Position numbers and translations under genes: made by a program. A model generated the notes under the pieces. The model was not told where the DNA came from. It searched no databases and saw only the letters and a program-made list of their open reading frames with translations. Below, piece after piece: positions 52,698 through 62,727 of a DNA stretch of 64,000 nucleotides (position 1 is its first letter; each line of letters opens with the position of its first letter). The stretch lies in assembly GCF_905220995.1 (NCBI RefSeq), contig NZ_CAJNBJ010000017.1:248001-312000 (forward strand). The letters are read 5' to 3'. Source of the DNA: Nitrospira defluvii. Lineage in GTDB: Bacteria > Nitrospirota > Nitrospiria > Nitrospirales > Nitrospiraceae.

Positions 52698-53278
52698 CTA
52701 TACGGTTCCCCAGCAGCGCCACGTTGGAAGCTCTCGATTATCGACACCCGCGGGGAATCGAGAAAAGCGTGATCGCGTCCCTGGCCACGGGTCAGTGGAT
52801 TCGCAGTCATGACAATGTGTTGATCGTGGGGCCGACCGGTGCGGGCAAGACGTATCTGGCCTGTGCGTTGGCCCAGATGGCCTGCCGGCTGGGCTTCTCC
52901 GCCTTGTATTTGCGACTGCCGCGGTTCTTCCGGGACCTGGCGATCGCCAAAGGCGATGGCCGCTATGGCCGCGTGCTCCGGAGTCTCGCCAAGACGGACC
53001 TCGTGGTGCTGGACGACTGGGGGCTGGCTCCCTTGACCGACGAGCACCGCCGCGATCTCTTGGAACTCCTCGATGATCGCCACGGGCGGCGGGCCACCCT
53101 CGTGGCCAGTCAACTCCCGATCGATCACTGGCACACGGCGATCGGGGAGCCGACGCTCGCCGATGCCATTCTTGACCGGCTCGTGCACAATGCCTATAAG
53201 ATCACGTTGAAAGGAGAATCGATGCGCAAACGACTGGCGAAATCAGGCGGAAGTCGGCCACCGAAGACAGATCACTGA
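52698..53278 (+). pseudogene. istB: IS21-family IstB ATPase, 5'-truncated
   Basis: About 193 residues of the usual 250 remain. It starts in RFPSSATLEALDYRHPRG and keeps Walker A GPTGAGKT, Walker B VVLDDWG and the sensor region ATLVASQLP. The N-terminus was removed by the IS3 element whose end lies at 52697; istA is absent. Plus strand. Confidence 0.85.
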
Positions 53279-53303
53279 GGCCCTGCGTCGCGGGGCTCCG
53301 AGG

Positions 53304-53352
53304 GGTGGCCGGATTCGCTCGGAATCGGCGGCCGGATTCAGCGGAATACGCA
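53304..53352 (+). repeat. Right end of the IS21 remnant
   Basis: GGTGGCCGGATTC at 53304 and GGCGGCCGGATTC at 53327, 23 bases apart, ending GCGGAATACGCA at 53352. The spacing and terminal bases equal those of the mer unit's right end. Confidence 0.75.
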
Positions 53353-53438
53353 AAAAGCATCGGTGTCATTTACTTGTTCGCTATATTATCCCTGGACTTC
53401 TATTCTTGGGTGGCGTGTTGTACGGGTGGATGGTCCTA

Positions 53439-53855
53439 TTACCGGAGTTGAAAGCCCAATTTCTGGATCATTGAGGCAAGAGTCTCGAAGTCATGCCGCA
53501 ATCGCGTTGCCCGCCAGATATAAAGGCTGGATAACTGGGGAGATGACAGCCTGAAACGAATGTCATAATCCTGATCAAAGTAAGGTTCGATACACCAATG
53601 GTAAAACAGTTGTGGCGGTTGAGCGATCGGGTCTTCGCGAAGAAGACGAGCTAATTTACGACCAATTTGAATCGAGGTTTCAAACACCACATACGGACCG
53701 AGTCCACGATACCGATGTCCCTCGCAAGAGGCGATCGTGCGCATGAGACCGGTGCGGTTCATGGTTGCCACCAATGGGGCAATGCCTGGATCGATGGTGG
53801 AGTAGGGTCGTGGTGGTCGCTCTGTTTGGGATAACGAAGTCAAAAGCTGCAACAT
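53439..53855 (-). CDS. Hypothetical protein
   Basis: About 138 residues from ATG 53855 with GGAGGTGAAG just upstream. Soluble; TIASCEGHRYRGLGPYVVFE in the middle is the only distinctive block. No family recognised. Confidence 0.5.
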   Translation of the reverse strand: MLQLLTSLSQTERPPRPYSTIDPGIAPLVATMNRTGLMRTIASCEGHRYRGLGPYVVFETSIQIGRKLARLLREDPIAQPPQLFYHWCIEPYFDQDYDIRFRLSSPQLSSLYIWRATRLRHDFETLASMIQKLGFQLR

Positions 53856-54248
53856 CTTCACCTCCAGTTTATCTTTAAAGAAGCGTAGTGTGACTGAGAC
53901 TTGTGAAATGGCAGGGATTCCTGCCAGCTTGGAAATACACTTGGCAGGTGATTTCAACGAACGCGAACAGCTGCGGATACGCTTAGCAAGGCGCTAACCG
54001 ATGAAGCTTTAGCACAGCTTTTTACTCAGGACAGCAAGCCAGACGAGCCAAAGCCAATCACCAACCTATGGGTCTTTCATCTACGCCACAGGCTTCGTTT
54101 GCAGTATCCGGGAAAAAGGAATAGCGCAGGTCTGTGCCAGGCTGCATCAATTTCCAGACTATTGCAGCCATTAGTGGTTCAGCACGCATCGGAGTGTAGG
54201 CCTGCCTAACACCCTTAGCGGTCTATCGATTGGAATGGCACCTACTCC
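53856..54248. other. Boundary interval between mobile region and core genes
   Basis: About 390 bases with no gene I can support. It separates the hypothetical gene from the plsY operon's end. Not identified as an att site. Confidence 0.35.
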
Positions 54249-54884
54249 TCAACGAGGAGCGACTTGATCAGAGGGACGATCACCAATGCGCCGTTCTGTA
54301 CCCATCCAGAGACGGACAAGATTATCGGTATGCTTGGACCAGATGAGGATAGTCACCAGACAGGCGAATAACACGAAGAGCCAGGATCGATGAAACAGCA
54401 GCGCCACAACTGGAAACAATCCAAAGGCGACGAGTGCGCCACCGGAAGAATATTTCCACAATAAAACCACTCCGACCCATATGCCCATGAGGGTGAGCCC
54501 GACCCAGGGGGCGACCCCCAGCACCGCTCCTAAGGCCGTGGCCACGCCCTTCCCTCCTTTGAAATTCAGAAAGACGGAATGGAGATGCCCAACGATAGAC
54601 GCCAGAGCCACGAGCAGAATAGCGGATTCTTGGTGGAACAGTAGAGTACCTATCCATCCGACGAGCCATCCCTTCCCAATGTCACCGACCAACGTCAGGA
54701 TCCCAGCCTTTTTCCCGCCGACCCGCAAGACATTGGTGAATCCGACATTCCGGCTCCCCGCCAGCCTGGGATCAGGCGAGCCCAACCATCGTGATACGAC
54801 GACGCCGAAAGGAATCGATCCTAAAAGATACCCTCCGATACTTGCCAAGAACACCACCCAAATCAAAGAGCTCTCTCCAAACAC
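54249..54884 (-). CDS. plsY: Glycerol-3-phosphate acyltransferase PlsY, copy 1
   Basis: 211 residues, five membrane helices. PlsY motifs GSIPFGVVVSRW, SRNVGFTNVLR-type and GKGVATALGAVLG are present. Transfers acyl from acyl-phosphate to glycerol-3-phosphate. About 285 bases downstream of copy 2. Confidence 0.92.
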   Translation of the reverse strand: MFGESSLIWVVFLASIGGYLLGSIPFGVVVSRWLGSPDPRLAGSRNVGFTNVLRVGGKKAGILTLVGDIGKGWLVGWIGTLLFHQESAILLVALASIVGHLHSVFLNFKGGKGVATALGAVLGVAPWVGLTLMGIWVGVVLLWKYSSGGALVAFGLFPVVALLFHRSWLFVLFACLVTILIWSKHTDNLVRLWMGTERRIGDRPSDQVAPR

Positions 54885-55169
54885 GATTCGAAATATTCTA
54901 AGGATTTACTAGCCTATTGGCTGAAGACTCGAAAGTAGCTGATCCTGTTGCCTCATACTTGAGAGAAACATTCTGGCAAATCTGTTTTCTCTACCGATAC
55001 TGCGTTTGATACGCGCTTCGACGCGGAGCGTGTCTGAAACAGCAGAGAACGTCCAACTCATTCGTCGCTATTTTCATAGAAAAATCATGGTCTTATCATG
55101 CCGCATCTTTGTATGGAAAATTACTTCCGACCGCGCCTCTGTCAACAGATTTAGTTCGCGTAATTACTG

Positions 55170-55823
55170 TTACCGTCTGGGAAAAACTTTCATACATTCT
55201 TGGATAATCAAGAGCTTGCGAGATTCGACATGTAAGGATTTTGCTTCTTCGGACAACAGACGAACGAGATTGTCCTTATGTCTCGTCCAAATAAGGAGGC
55301 TCACGGTGCAGGCAAATCCGATAAAGAGCCAGGAGCGATGAAACAGGAGCGACACGATCGGAAACATGGCAAAGGCAAACAGCGCGCCTCCTGAGGAATA
55401 CCTCCAGAGGACCACTGCGCCAATCCAGAGCCCCATCAGCGTGAGTCCGATCCACGGAGCGACGCCCAATGCGGCGCCCAGCGCCGTCGCTACGCCTTTT
55501 CCCCCTTTGAATCCGAGGAAGAGGGAGTGCAAATGGCCGATGATCGAGGCCAAGGCGACGCCCAACACGGCTGCCTCTTGCTGCAGAAGCAGGGTTGCCG
55601 CCCACCCTGCCGCCCATCCCTTCCCGATGTCACCGGCTAATGTCAGCACGCCGGCCTTTTTCCCACTCACCCGTAGGACGTTGGTAAATCCGACATTCTT
55701 GCTGCCTGCTGATCGTGGATCGACAGTGCCCAGCAGGCGTGACACCACCACGCCAAACGGAATGGACCCCAGGAGATAGCCGAAGAGAGTGAGAAAACCG
55801 ATGAGCCAGGGACTGTCCATCAA
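55170..55823 (-). CDS. plsY: Glycerol-3-phosphate acyltransferase PlsY, copy 2
   Basis: 217 residues, very like copy 1 throughout (GSIPFGVVVSRLLG, GSKNVGFTNVLRV, FKGGKGVATALGAALG), but with a different tail (SLHVESRKLLIIQECMKV) that recurs as a relic at 44495-44578. It follows pgsA by 45 bases, so this is probably the ancestral copy. Confidence 0.92.
   Translation of the reverse strand: MMDSPWLIGFLTLFGYLLGSIPFGVVVSRLLGTVDPRSAGSKNVGFTNVLRVSGKKAGVLTLAGDIGKGWAAGWAATLLLQQEAAVLGVALASIIGHLHSLFLGFKGGKGVATALGAALGVAPWIGLTLMGLWIGAVVLWRYSSGGALFAFAMFPIVSLLFHRSWLFIGFACTVSLLIWTRHKDNLVRLLSEEAKSLHVESRKLLIIQECMKVFPRR
55172..55255 (-). repeat. 84-bp repeat, copy in the plsY 3' end
   Basis: Partner of 44495-44578, in the same orientation. 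It encodes the last 27 residues of PlsY copy 2. Confidence 0.6.
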
Positions 55824-55868
55824 TCGTTGACCGGATCGTCGAATGTCGGCGACCGACGGCCTGAGTGA

Positions 55869-56483
55869 CTACAGGCCCTTCGCCCCGACCTGACGCCAGA
55901 AACTCCAGACATATTGCGCGCCTGACACATAGCCCAGGATGAGGGAGAGATACAAGGTGACAATGCCGGCCAGATGCAAGTTGCCGATCATTTCCACCAC
56001 GGTGCCTTCAAGGAGCAGTAGGACGATGGCGACTACCTGCAAGGCCATTTTGTATTTACCGGTGACTTCGGCCGACATGATCATCCCTTCGGAAGCCGCA
56101 ATCGCGCGAAGGCCGGTGACTGCGACTTCCCGAGCGATGATCAGAATCGCCACCAGCGCGGTGACCCGATCAACCTGCACCAGCAGGATCAACGCGGAAA
56201 GGACGAGCAGCTTGTCGGCGATGGGATCCAAGAGCCGGCCCAGTTTCGTGATCTGGCCGGTTTTCCGTGCGACGTAGCCGTCCAGTAAATCCGTCACTGC
56301 CGCGATAACGAACACAATGGCGGCCGCAAGGGATCGATCCGGTGTGGGGTCGAGCAGGAGCATGACGAACACCGGAATCAGCAGAATCCGGACGAGCGTC
56401 AGTACGTTGGGCAGATTGATATTACTTTCCTGCCCTGCCGACCGCATCAAGACCAGCCCGGCTTCTTTCCAGCTTTCTCCCAT
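55869..56483 (-). CDS. pgsA: CDP-diacylglycerol-glycerol-3-phosphate phosphatidyltransferase
   Basis: 204 residues. CDP-alcohol phosphotransferase motif D-x2-D-G-x2-A-R-x8-G-x3-D-x3-D is complete (DLLDGYVARKTG, then GRLLDPIAD). It makes phosphatidylglycerol phosphate. Follows kdsD by 34 bases. Confidence 0.92.
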   Translation of the reverse strand: MGESWKEAGLVLMRSAGQESNINLPNVLTLVRILLIPVFVMLLLDPTPDRSLAAAIVFVIAAVTDLLDGYVARKTGQITKLGRLLDPIADKLLVLSALILLVQVDRVTALVAILIIAREVAVTGLRAIAASEGMIMSAEVTGKYKMALQVVAIVLLLLEGTVVEMIGNLHLAGIVTLYLSLILGYVSGAQYVWSFWRQVGAKGL

Positions 56484-56516
56484 GATCCTGTCTGCTTTGT
56501 CTGCGTAATGACTTCC

Positions 56517-57554
56517 TTACACAATGCCGTGTTTGAGCAGGTCATGCAAGTGGATCACACCAGCCAGCCGATTCGGTGGTTCGATGACCACTAAGGCCGT
56601 GATCGAATATTGTTCCATCATCGCCACGGCCGTCGTGGCCAGTTCATCCGGTCCGATGGTTTTTGGATGGCGACTCGCGAGATCGCCGGCCGTGACCTTG
56701 CTGAAGTCCCCGCCTGCCTGGATAAAGCGACGCAGGTCGCCGTCGGTGACGATCCCGTACAAGGTGCCCTTGGCATTCACGACGGTCGTCAGTCCGAGTT
56801 TCTTCGAAGTCATCTCCAATATCGTGTCCGCGCCGGATACATCGGCGCGCACACGAGGCAGATGTGCTTCCCGATGCATGAGATCACGCACCTTGACGAG
56901 CAACCGGCGGCCCAGGCTGCCGCCAGGATGGAATTGTGCAAAATCGTCGTGCTTGAATCCCCGCTTCTGCAGCAGCGCGACTGCTAAGGCGTCGCCCATG
57001 GCGAGGGTCGCGGTCGTACTGGCGGTCGGGGCCAAGCCCAGCGGGCAGGCCTCCTCATCGACCGAGACGTCCAGCGTGACATCGCTGTTCTTCGCCAACG
57101 TCGAGGTCATCTTGCCCGTCATGCCCACGACAGGCACATTCAACCGTTTCACGAAGGGCAGCAGTTGGAGCACCTCTTGCGTTTCCCCGCTGTTTGAAAT
57201 TGCGATCAGCACGTCCCGGCGTGCCAGCATGCCCAAATCGCCATGCACGCCCTCGGCCGGATGCAAAAAGAACGATGGGGTTCCGGTGCTGGCTAAGGTT
57301 GCCGCAATCTTCTGACCGATGAGGCCCGACTTGCCCATGCCTGATATGACGACTTTCCCCTGGCATTCAAACAGAAAATTGACGGCTTGGGCGAATCGGT
57401 CGTCGAGTCGAGCTTTGAGGTCCTGGACGGCGCGAGCCTCGATGTCCAATACGCGAATCCCCTCCCGCACGCTCGCGTCGGCAGACGGACGCCGTGAGGC
57501 GCGGGGGTTATGCGTGGAGTTTATCGGCTTGGCGGTGTTGCGGCTGCGTCGCAT
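56517..57554 (-). CDS. kdsD: Arabinose-5-phosphate isomerase KdsD/KpsF
   Basis: 345 residues. SIS domain ([31 protein letters not shown]) then two CBS domains. It converts ribulose-5-P to arabinose-5-P for Kdo. The start overlaps kdsA by 34 bases; a later GTG start would shorten it. Confidence 0.93.
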   Translation of the reverse strand: MRRSRNTAKPINSTHNPRASRRPSADASVREGIRVLDIEARAVQDLKARLDDRFAQAVNFLFECQGKVVISGMGKSGLIGQKIAATLASTGTPSFFLHPAEGVHGDLGMLARRDVLIAISNSGETQEVLQLLPFVKRLNVPVVGMTGKMTSTLAKNSDVTLDVSVDEEACPLGLAPTASTTATLAMGDALAVALLQKRGFKHDDFAQFHPGGSLGRRLLVKVRDLMHREAHLPRVRADVSGADTILEMTSKKLGLTTVVNAKGTLYGIVTDGDLRRFIQAGGDFSKVTAGDLASRHPKTIGPDELATTAVAMMEQYSITALVVIEPPNRLAGVIHLHDLLKHGIV

Positions 57555-58354
57555 ATACGTAGTACCCGTGAGAGAAGTGAGTGAAGCGCGTTGAGCGGAA
57601 CCATGTTCGGTCCATCGGACAAGGCGGAGTCGGGGTCAGGGTGGACTTCCATGAAGAACCCGTCGCAGCCGGCTCCTGCCGCCGCGCAAGCTAAGGGTTC
57701 GACGAATTCACGCTGGCCGCTGGATTTCGTGCCGCCCCCACCAGGCAGCTGCACACTGTGCGTGGCATCGAAGACCACGGGGTATCCGAAGCGACGCATG
57801 ATGGGAAACGAACGCATGTCGACCACCAGGTTGTTGTAGCCGAACGACGAGCCCCGTTCCGTCAGCACAATACGGCGGTTGCCGGCGTCTTCCACTTTCT
57901 TGACGGCGTTGCCCATTTCCGGAGGCGAAAGAAACTGCCCCTTCTTGATGTTCACGACCTTGCCGGTTTTGGCGGCGGCAATCAACAAATCGGTCTGGCG
58001 ACAGAGGAAGGCCGGAATCTGCAGAATGTCCACCACGCGTCCCGCCTCGGTGGCCTGCTCCTCCGTGTGGACATCGGTCAACACCGGGACACCGATCTGT
58101 TGCTTGACCTTGGCGAGGATGGCCAGCCCCTTGTCCAGACCGGGCCCTCGGAACGAGGTGATGGAGGTGCGATTGGCCTTATCGAAGGACGATTTAAACA
58201 CATAGGGCATGCCGAGCGCCTTGGTGATGTCCGCGATGCGTCCCGCCGTGTCCATGACGAGTTGTTCGCTCTCGATCACGCAAGGGCCCGCGATCAAAAA
58301 TGGCTTATGCCCTGCCCCGATCTTAAACTGTCCTAAATCCACTTCGTGCGCCAT
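57521..58354 (-). CDS. kdsA: 3-deoxy-D-manno-octulosonate 8-phosphate synthase
   Basis: 277 residues from ATG 58354. KdsA motifs [22 protein letters not shown], and [11 protein letters not shown]. It condenses PEP with arabinose-5-P. In the core LPS operon. Confidence 0.94.
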   Translation of the reverse strand: MAHEVDLGQFKIGAGHKPFLIAGPCVIESEQLVMDTAGRIADITKALGMPYVFKSSFDKANRTSITSFRGPGLDKGLAILAKVKQQIGVPVLTDVHTEEQATEAGRVVDILQIPAFLCRQTDLLIAAAKTGKVVNIKKGQFLSPPEMGNAVKKVEDAGNRRIVLTERGSSFGYNNLVVDMRSFPIMRRFGYPVVFDATHSVQLPGGGGTKSSGQREFVEPLACAAAGAGCDGFFMEVHPDPDSALSDGPNMVPLNALHSLLSRVLRICDAAATPPSR

Positions 58355-58382
58355 AGTCTCCAATGAGTGTCGTGTAAGTCAG

Positions 58383-58502
58383 GGGATGCTCAAACTGGTC
58401 TTTCAGCAAGGCCGCAGACGAGACAGAACCGCAGGCGTAGCGGAGCTACGTCGAGGATTGTGCCGAGTCGAGAACGCCGTTGAAAGGCAGTTTCAGCATT
58501 CC
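58383..58502. repeat. Intergenic inverted-terminal repeat element
   Basis: About 120 bases between pyrG and kdsA. The ends are imperfect inverted repeats (GATGCTCAAACTGGTCTTTC near the left, and its complement form TGAAACTGCCTTTC near the right) and the middle has a hairpin (GTAGCGGAGCTAC). It resembles dispersed intergenic repeats of Nitrospira-type genomes; only one copy in the window. Confidence 0.45.
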
Positions 58503-58505
58503 TGT

Positions 58506-60107
58506 TCAGTGGCCGCACTTGCGGCGCAACGCCGCCCCCACAAACCCGCTGAACAACGGGTGGGGGTGATGGGGCCGTGATTTGTACTCGGGATGAAACT
58601 GCGTAGCCAGGAACCAAGGGTGGTTCGGCAGTTCGACGATTTCCACCAGGCGTCCATCCGGCGACAAGCCGCTGAGCACCAATCCCTTGGCCGTCAGTTG
58701 TTCACGATAGGCGTTATTGAACTCGTACCGATGCCGGTGTCGTTCCCGCACCTCGCTGACACCGTACATTTTTTGCGCCAAGGTGCCCTCACCCAACTTG
58801 CAGGCATAGGCCCCGAGTCGCATCGTGCCGCCCTTCTCGTTGACGGATTGCTGGTCGGACATGAGATGAATGACCGGATGTGGCGACTGCGCATCGAACT
58901 CAGCGCTGTTGGCGCCTGCCAGACCGGCGACATTCCGCGCGAATTCGATCGTGGCGCATTGCATGCCCAGACAGAGCCCGAGGAACGGAATCTGATGCTC
59001 TCGCGCATACTGAATCGTGATGATCTTGCCCTCGATGCCGCGCGCGCCAAACCCGCCAGGGATGAGAATGCCGTCGGCCTCGCGCAGGATCCGTTCCGTC
59101 CCCTGACGTTCCACATCTTCGGATTCGATCCAGGTGACGTTGACCCGGGTTTCGTGGTCGATTCCGCCATGCACCAGGGCTTCCGCCAGGCTCTTGTAAC
59201 ATTCCTTCAGCCCGGCATATTTGCCGACGAGTGCGATGGACACTTCGTGTTTGGGATGCTTGATCTTCTGCACCATCGCATCCCACTCGCGCAGGTTGGG
59301 CGGACCCGTCTCCAGTTTGAGCTGGCGCACGATCAGTTCATCCAGCCCCTCCTTACGGAAGACGATGGGGACTTCGTAGATCGTCTCGACGTCTTTGGCG
59401 GTGATCACCGCGTCCTTCTCCACGTTGCAGAACATGGCGATCTTCGCCTTGAGCTCCGGCGGGAGATACCGGTCGGTGCGGCAGAGTAGAATATTCGGCT
59501 GAATACCGATTTCACGCAGCTTGTTGACGGAATGCTGGGTCGGCTTGGTCTTGAGCTCACCGGCGGCCCCGATGTACGGCACCAAGGTGAGATGCACATA
59601 GAGGACGTTGTCGCGCCCCACGTCGTAGGGAATCTGGCGAATGGCTTCCAGAAACGGCAGACTTTCGATGTCGCCCACCGTCCCGCCGATTTCGACGATC
59701 GTGACGTCCATGCCCTGCGAGATCCGCATGATGCACTGCTTGATCTCATCGGTGACATGCGGCACGACCTGTACGGTTCCACCGAGGTAATCGCCGCGAC
59801 GCTCCTTCGAAATGACGGAATGGTAGATCCGGCCGGTCGTGTAGTTGTTCTCGCGCGTCAAGGTCAACGAGGTATACCGTTCGTAGTGCCCAAGATCCAG
59901 GTCTGTCTCCGCCCCGTCTTCCGTGACGTATACTTCGCCATGCTGGTAGGGGTTCATGGTGCCGGGATCGACGTTGATGTACGGGTCGAGCTTCAAGAAC
60001 GTGATCTTCAATCCCCGGCTTTCCAAGAGGTTGCCGATGGATGCGGAAGCCAGCCCCTTTCCGAGCGATGAGACGACTCCTCCGGTCACAAAGATCAGCT
60101 TGCTCAT
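58506..60107 (-). CDS. pyrG: CTP synthase
   Basis: 533 residues. Synthetase start [14 protein letters not shown], then glutaminase with FGARGIEGK and nucleophile FLGLCLGMQ. It makes CTP from UTP with glutamine, here for CMP-Kdo and CDP-DAG. Between kdsB and kdsA. Confidence 0.96.
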   Translation of the reverse strand: MSKLIFVTGGVVSSLGKGLASASIGNLLESRGLKITFLKLDPYINVDPGTMNPYQHGEVYVTEDGAETDLDLGHYERYTSLTLTRENNYTTGRIYHSVISKERRGDYLGGTVQVVPHVTDEIKQCIMRISQGMDVTIVEIGGTVGDIESLPFLEAIRQIPYDVGRDNVLYVHLTLVPYIGAAGELKTKPTQHSVNKLREIGIQPNILLCRTDRYLPPELKAKIAMFCNVEKDAVITAKDVETIYEVPIVFRKEGLDELIVRQLKLETGPPNLREWDAMVQKIKHPKHEVSIALVGKYAGLKECYKSLAEALVHGGIDHETRVNVTWIESEDVERQGTERILREADGILIPGGFGARGIEGKIITIQYAREHQIPFLGLCLGMQCATIEFARNVAGLAGANSAEFDAQSPHPVIHLMSDQQSVNEKGGTMRLGAYACKLGEGTLAQKMYGVSEVRERHRHRYEFNNAYREQLTAKGLVLSGLSPDGRLVEIVELPNHPWFLATQFHPEYKSRPHHPHPLFSGFVGAALRRKCGH

Positions 60108-60141
60108 CGTGGCACCTTCTGTGTGTGAATGCGGCGTAACT

Positions 60142-60912
60142 TCATGCTTGAGTGATCCCGAGACTGGTCGTGCCGCCGCATAGTTGTTCCAGCGCGCCCG
60201 GCACGTCGTCGGGGCTATCGATGCGGACCGACTGATGGGCGGTTTCCCACACGCGGATCCGAATGCCGTGTTCCAGTGCGCGCAATTGTTCGAGCTTTTC
60301 CGCTTCTTCCAATGTTCCCGTCGGCAACGCGGTGAGCCGGCTCAACGTCTCGCGGGTGTAGATGTACAGGCCCAGGTGAATGAAATGTAAGCCTGGCACG
60401 GCGGCTCGTTTCGGGTCGTCGCGCACCAATGGAATCGGTGCTCGTGAAAAATACAAGGCATAGCCGTCGCGATCCGTGGTCACCTTCACGACACCTGGGT
60501 TATGAAGGTCTTGGTCGGACTCGATCTGTCGCTTCAAGGTTCCCATCGGCGCGTCGCTCGCCAGAAACGGTTCCACCAGGTCGGTGATCAGGTCGGGATG
60601 GAGAAGAATTTCGTCTCCCTGTAGGTCGACGTAACAGTCGCCACCTCTGGCCTGCGCGACGGCAGCCACGCGATCCGTGCCGGTGCGATAGGGCTCCGTC
60701 ATGATGACCACCTTCCCCCCGAATCGCTCGACAGCTGTCTGGATACGTTCGTCATCCGTGGCGACCAGCACCTCGTCCACCACGCGGCATGCCTTGGCCT
60801 GTTCGTAGACATGTTGGATCATTGGCTTGCCCATCAGGTTCACCAGCGGCTTACCGGGAAACCGCGACGATCCGTAGCGGGCTGGAATCACGACCGTGAC
60901 CGAACGTTTCAC
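60142..60912 (-). CDS. kdsB: CMP-Kdo synthetase
   Basis: 256 residues from GTG 60912, right behind the rfaE1 stop. Motifs [15 protein letters not shown] and [11 protein letters not shown]. It activates Kdo with CTP. The frame is open to 61149 but that is inside rfaE1. Confidence 0.94.
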   Translation of the reverse strand: MKRSVTVVIPARYGSSRFPGKPLVNLMGKPMIQHVYEQAKACRVVDEVLVATDDERIQTAVERFGGKVVIMTEPYRTGTDRVAAVAQARGGDCYVDLQGDEILLHPDLITDLVEPFLASDAPMGTLKRQIESDQDLHNPGVVKVTTDRDGYALYFSRAPIPLVRDDPKRAAVPGLHFIHLGLYIYTRETLSRLTALPTGTLEEAEKLEQLRALEHGIRIRVWETAHQSVRIDSPDDVPGALEQLCGGTTSLGITQA

Positions 60913-60913
60913 G

Positions 60914-61987
60914 TCAGCTCTGCCCCAGGGCATCCGCCAGCTGGGTTGCGGTGACGGTGGCGGTGCCGACCATGCCCACGACCACCCCGGCGGCTTGATT
61001 CGCGAGCATGGCGGCTTCCCGCATGCTTGCGCCGGTCGAAAGGGCCAAGGCCAACGTCCCGACGACCGTGTCGCCGGCTCCCGTGACGTCATACACCTGA
61101 CGGGCACGCGTGGGAATGTGCCAGTGGTCGCCGTGACTCTGGTACACACTCATGCCCCGTTCCCCTCTGGTCACGAGAACAGTCTGGCACCCCAGTCGCT
61201 GGCGAAGGATCATTCCGGCTTTGTTGATCGTCTTGTCATCCTCCCCTTGCACGCCGGCGGCCTGGGTGGCCTCAAGATGGTTGGGGGTAACGACGGTCAC
61301 ACCTTTGTAATAGCTGAAATGTTCCACTTTGGGATCGACGATGATGGGGATCTTGCGCTGTCCGGCCAGGCGAGTCAACTCCGTCATCAGCGAGGCCGTC
61401 ACGACACCCTTGGCATAGTCCGAGACGACCAGGCAGGAGAGCTCTTTCAAGCGGGATTCCACATAGCGAAGCATGCGACGTTGCAGGAGACTGGAGAGTT
61501 CGTTACGCCGTTCCACGTCGTAGCGGACGATCTGCTGGTTGTGGGCGACGACCCGGGACTTCCTCGTGGTCGGGCGGCTCTGATCGATAATGACCCCGCC
61601 TCGCCCTTGGCGGCGTCCGCCTAATTCCTTCAACAAGAGTCGCCCGCTCTCGTCCGCGCCGATGACGCCGCAAATATCCGCTTGGCCGCCGAGCGCCAGA
61701 ATATTATTGAACACATTGGCTGCGCCGCCGAGCTTCAGAGATTCCGACTCGACGTGCACGACGGGCACAGGGGCTTCCGGCGAAATGCGGCTGACCCTGC
61801 CCCAGACGTAGTGATCCAGAATCAGGTCCCCGATGACCAGGACACTGGCTTGGGGAAAGCGCTGGATGTATGTGGCGAGGGCAGCCTGATCCACCGTCGG
61901 ATCCTCGCCCGCCTGCCCGTTCGACGCTCCGGTTTGCCCGGACCGCCCTACTGGATGGCTTTTCCTAACCTTTCCCATCGTACCCAT
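60914..61987 (-). CDS. rfaE1: Heptose-7-phosphate kinase RfaE1/HldE kinase domain
   Basis: About 357 residues. PfkB sugar kinase: IGDLILDHYVWG..., LGGAANVFNN, and DVTGAGDTVVG with the catalytic Asp. Only the kinase domain, without the nucleotidyltransferase. Start ATG 61987 (or 61978) overlaps the end of lepB. Confidence 0.9.
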   Translation of the reverse strand: MGTMGKVRKSHPVGRSGQTGASNGQAGEDPTVDQAALATYIQRFPQASVLVIGDLILDHYVWGRVSRISPEAPVPVVHVESESLKLGGAANVFNNILALGGQADICGVIGADESGRLLLKELGGRRQGRGGVIIDQSRPTTRKSRVVAHNQQIVRYDVERRNELSSLLQRRMLRYVESRLKELSCLVVSDYAKGVVTASLMTELTRLAGQRKIPIIVDPKVEHFSYYKGVTVVTPNHLEATQAAGVQGEDDKTINKAGMILRQRLGCQTVLVTRGERGMSVYQSHGDHWHIPTRARQVYDVTGAGDTVVGTLALALSTGASMREAAMLANQAAGVVVGMVGTATVTATQLADALGQS

Positions 61988-62727
61988 TCCGTCCACGATC
62001 CTTGGCCGCTCCACGACCAGTAAATGCGAAATGCTTTGCCGCGCACCTTCTCCGTGCGGACATACCCCCAAAACCGACTGTCGAGACTGTGATCCCGGTT
62101 GTCTCCCATGACGAAATACGCGTCCTCCGGCACGGTGACAGGCCCGAAGTTGTCTCGCGGGCTGATGTGCCCGTCATGGATAGGAGGGTCCGTGTGTTGC
62201 GTAAAGGCATGATCGTCGAACGGCGTCCCATTGATGTGCACCACTTTGTTGCGCACCTGGATGGTATCGCCGGGCAACCCGATCACGCGTTTGATGAAAT
62301 CCTTGTCCTCATCTTCCGGAAAGCGAAACACGATGATGTCCCCGCGCTGGATCGATCCGAAGGGAATGAGCGTACGCGAGGAATAGCAGGTGACCGGGGG
62401 AAACCCCGGCTGAAACTTGCAGTCGGTCGGCCACTGCAATCCATACGACAGCTTGCTGACCAGAATATGATCACCGACCAGAAGCGTGGGTATCATCGAG
62501 CCGGAAGGAATCTTAAAGGCTTGCACCACGAAGACGCGAATCGCGAAGGCGAGCAGCATCGCAATGATGATCGCTTCCGCATACTCTCGCAGGATCGATT
62601 TGTGTGTCGGCTGGTCGGCAACCGCAGCGCGGGGTTCCCCGGCCGACGGGTCCGACTGCGTGGGGGGCGGAACAGGGCTCGTCGAGGCAGGGACTTCGTC
62701 GGGGCGTGGATTAGGGTCGACGCTCAT
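61948..62727 (-). CDS. lepB: Signal peptidase I
   Basis: 259 residues. N-terminal proline-rich cytosolic tail, one membrane helix ([20 protein letters not shown]), catalytic Ser in [10 protein letters not shown], catalytic Lys in [11 protein letters not shown], and [14 protein letters not shown]. It cuts signal peptides. Start overlaps lepA's stop. Confidence 0.95.
   Translation of the reverse strand: MSVDPNPRPDEVPASTSPVPPPTQSDPSAGEPRAAVADQPTHKSILREYAEAIIIAMLLAFAIRVFVVQAFKIPSGSMIPTLLVGDHILVSKLSYGLQWPTDCKFQPGFPPVTCYSSRTLIPFGSIQRGDIIVFRFPEDEDKDFIKRVIGLPGDTIQVRNKVVHINGTPFDDHAFTQHTDPPIHDGHISPRDNFGPVTVPEDAYFVMGDNRDHSLDSRFWGYVRTEKVRGKAFRIYWSWSGQGSWTEWVRWERLGKAIQ

Noticed and set aside
53856-55169. 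tRNA or att site at the island boundary
   Set aside because: No cloverleaf or direct repeat found near the border with the core genes.
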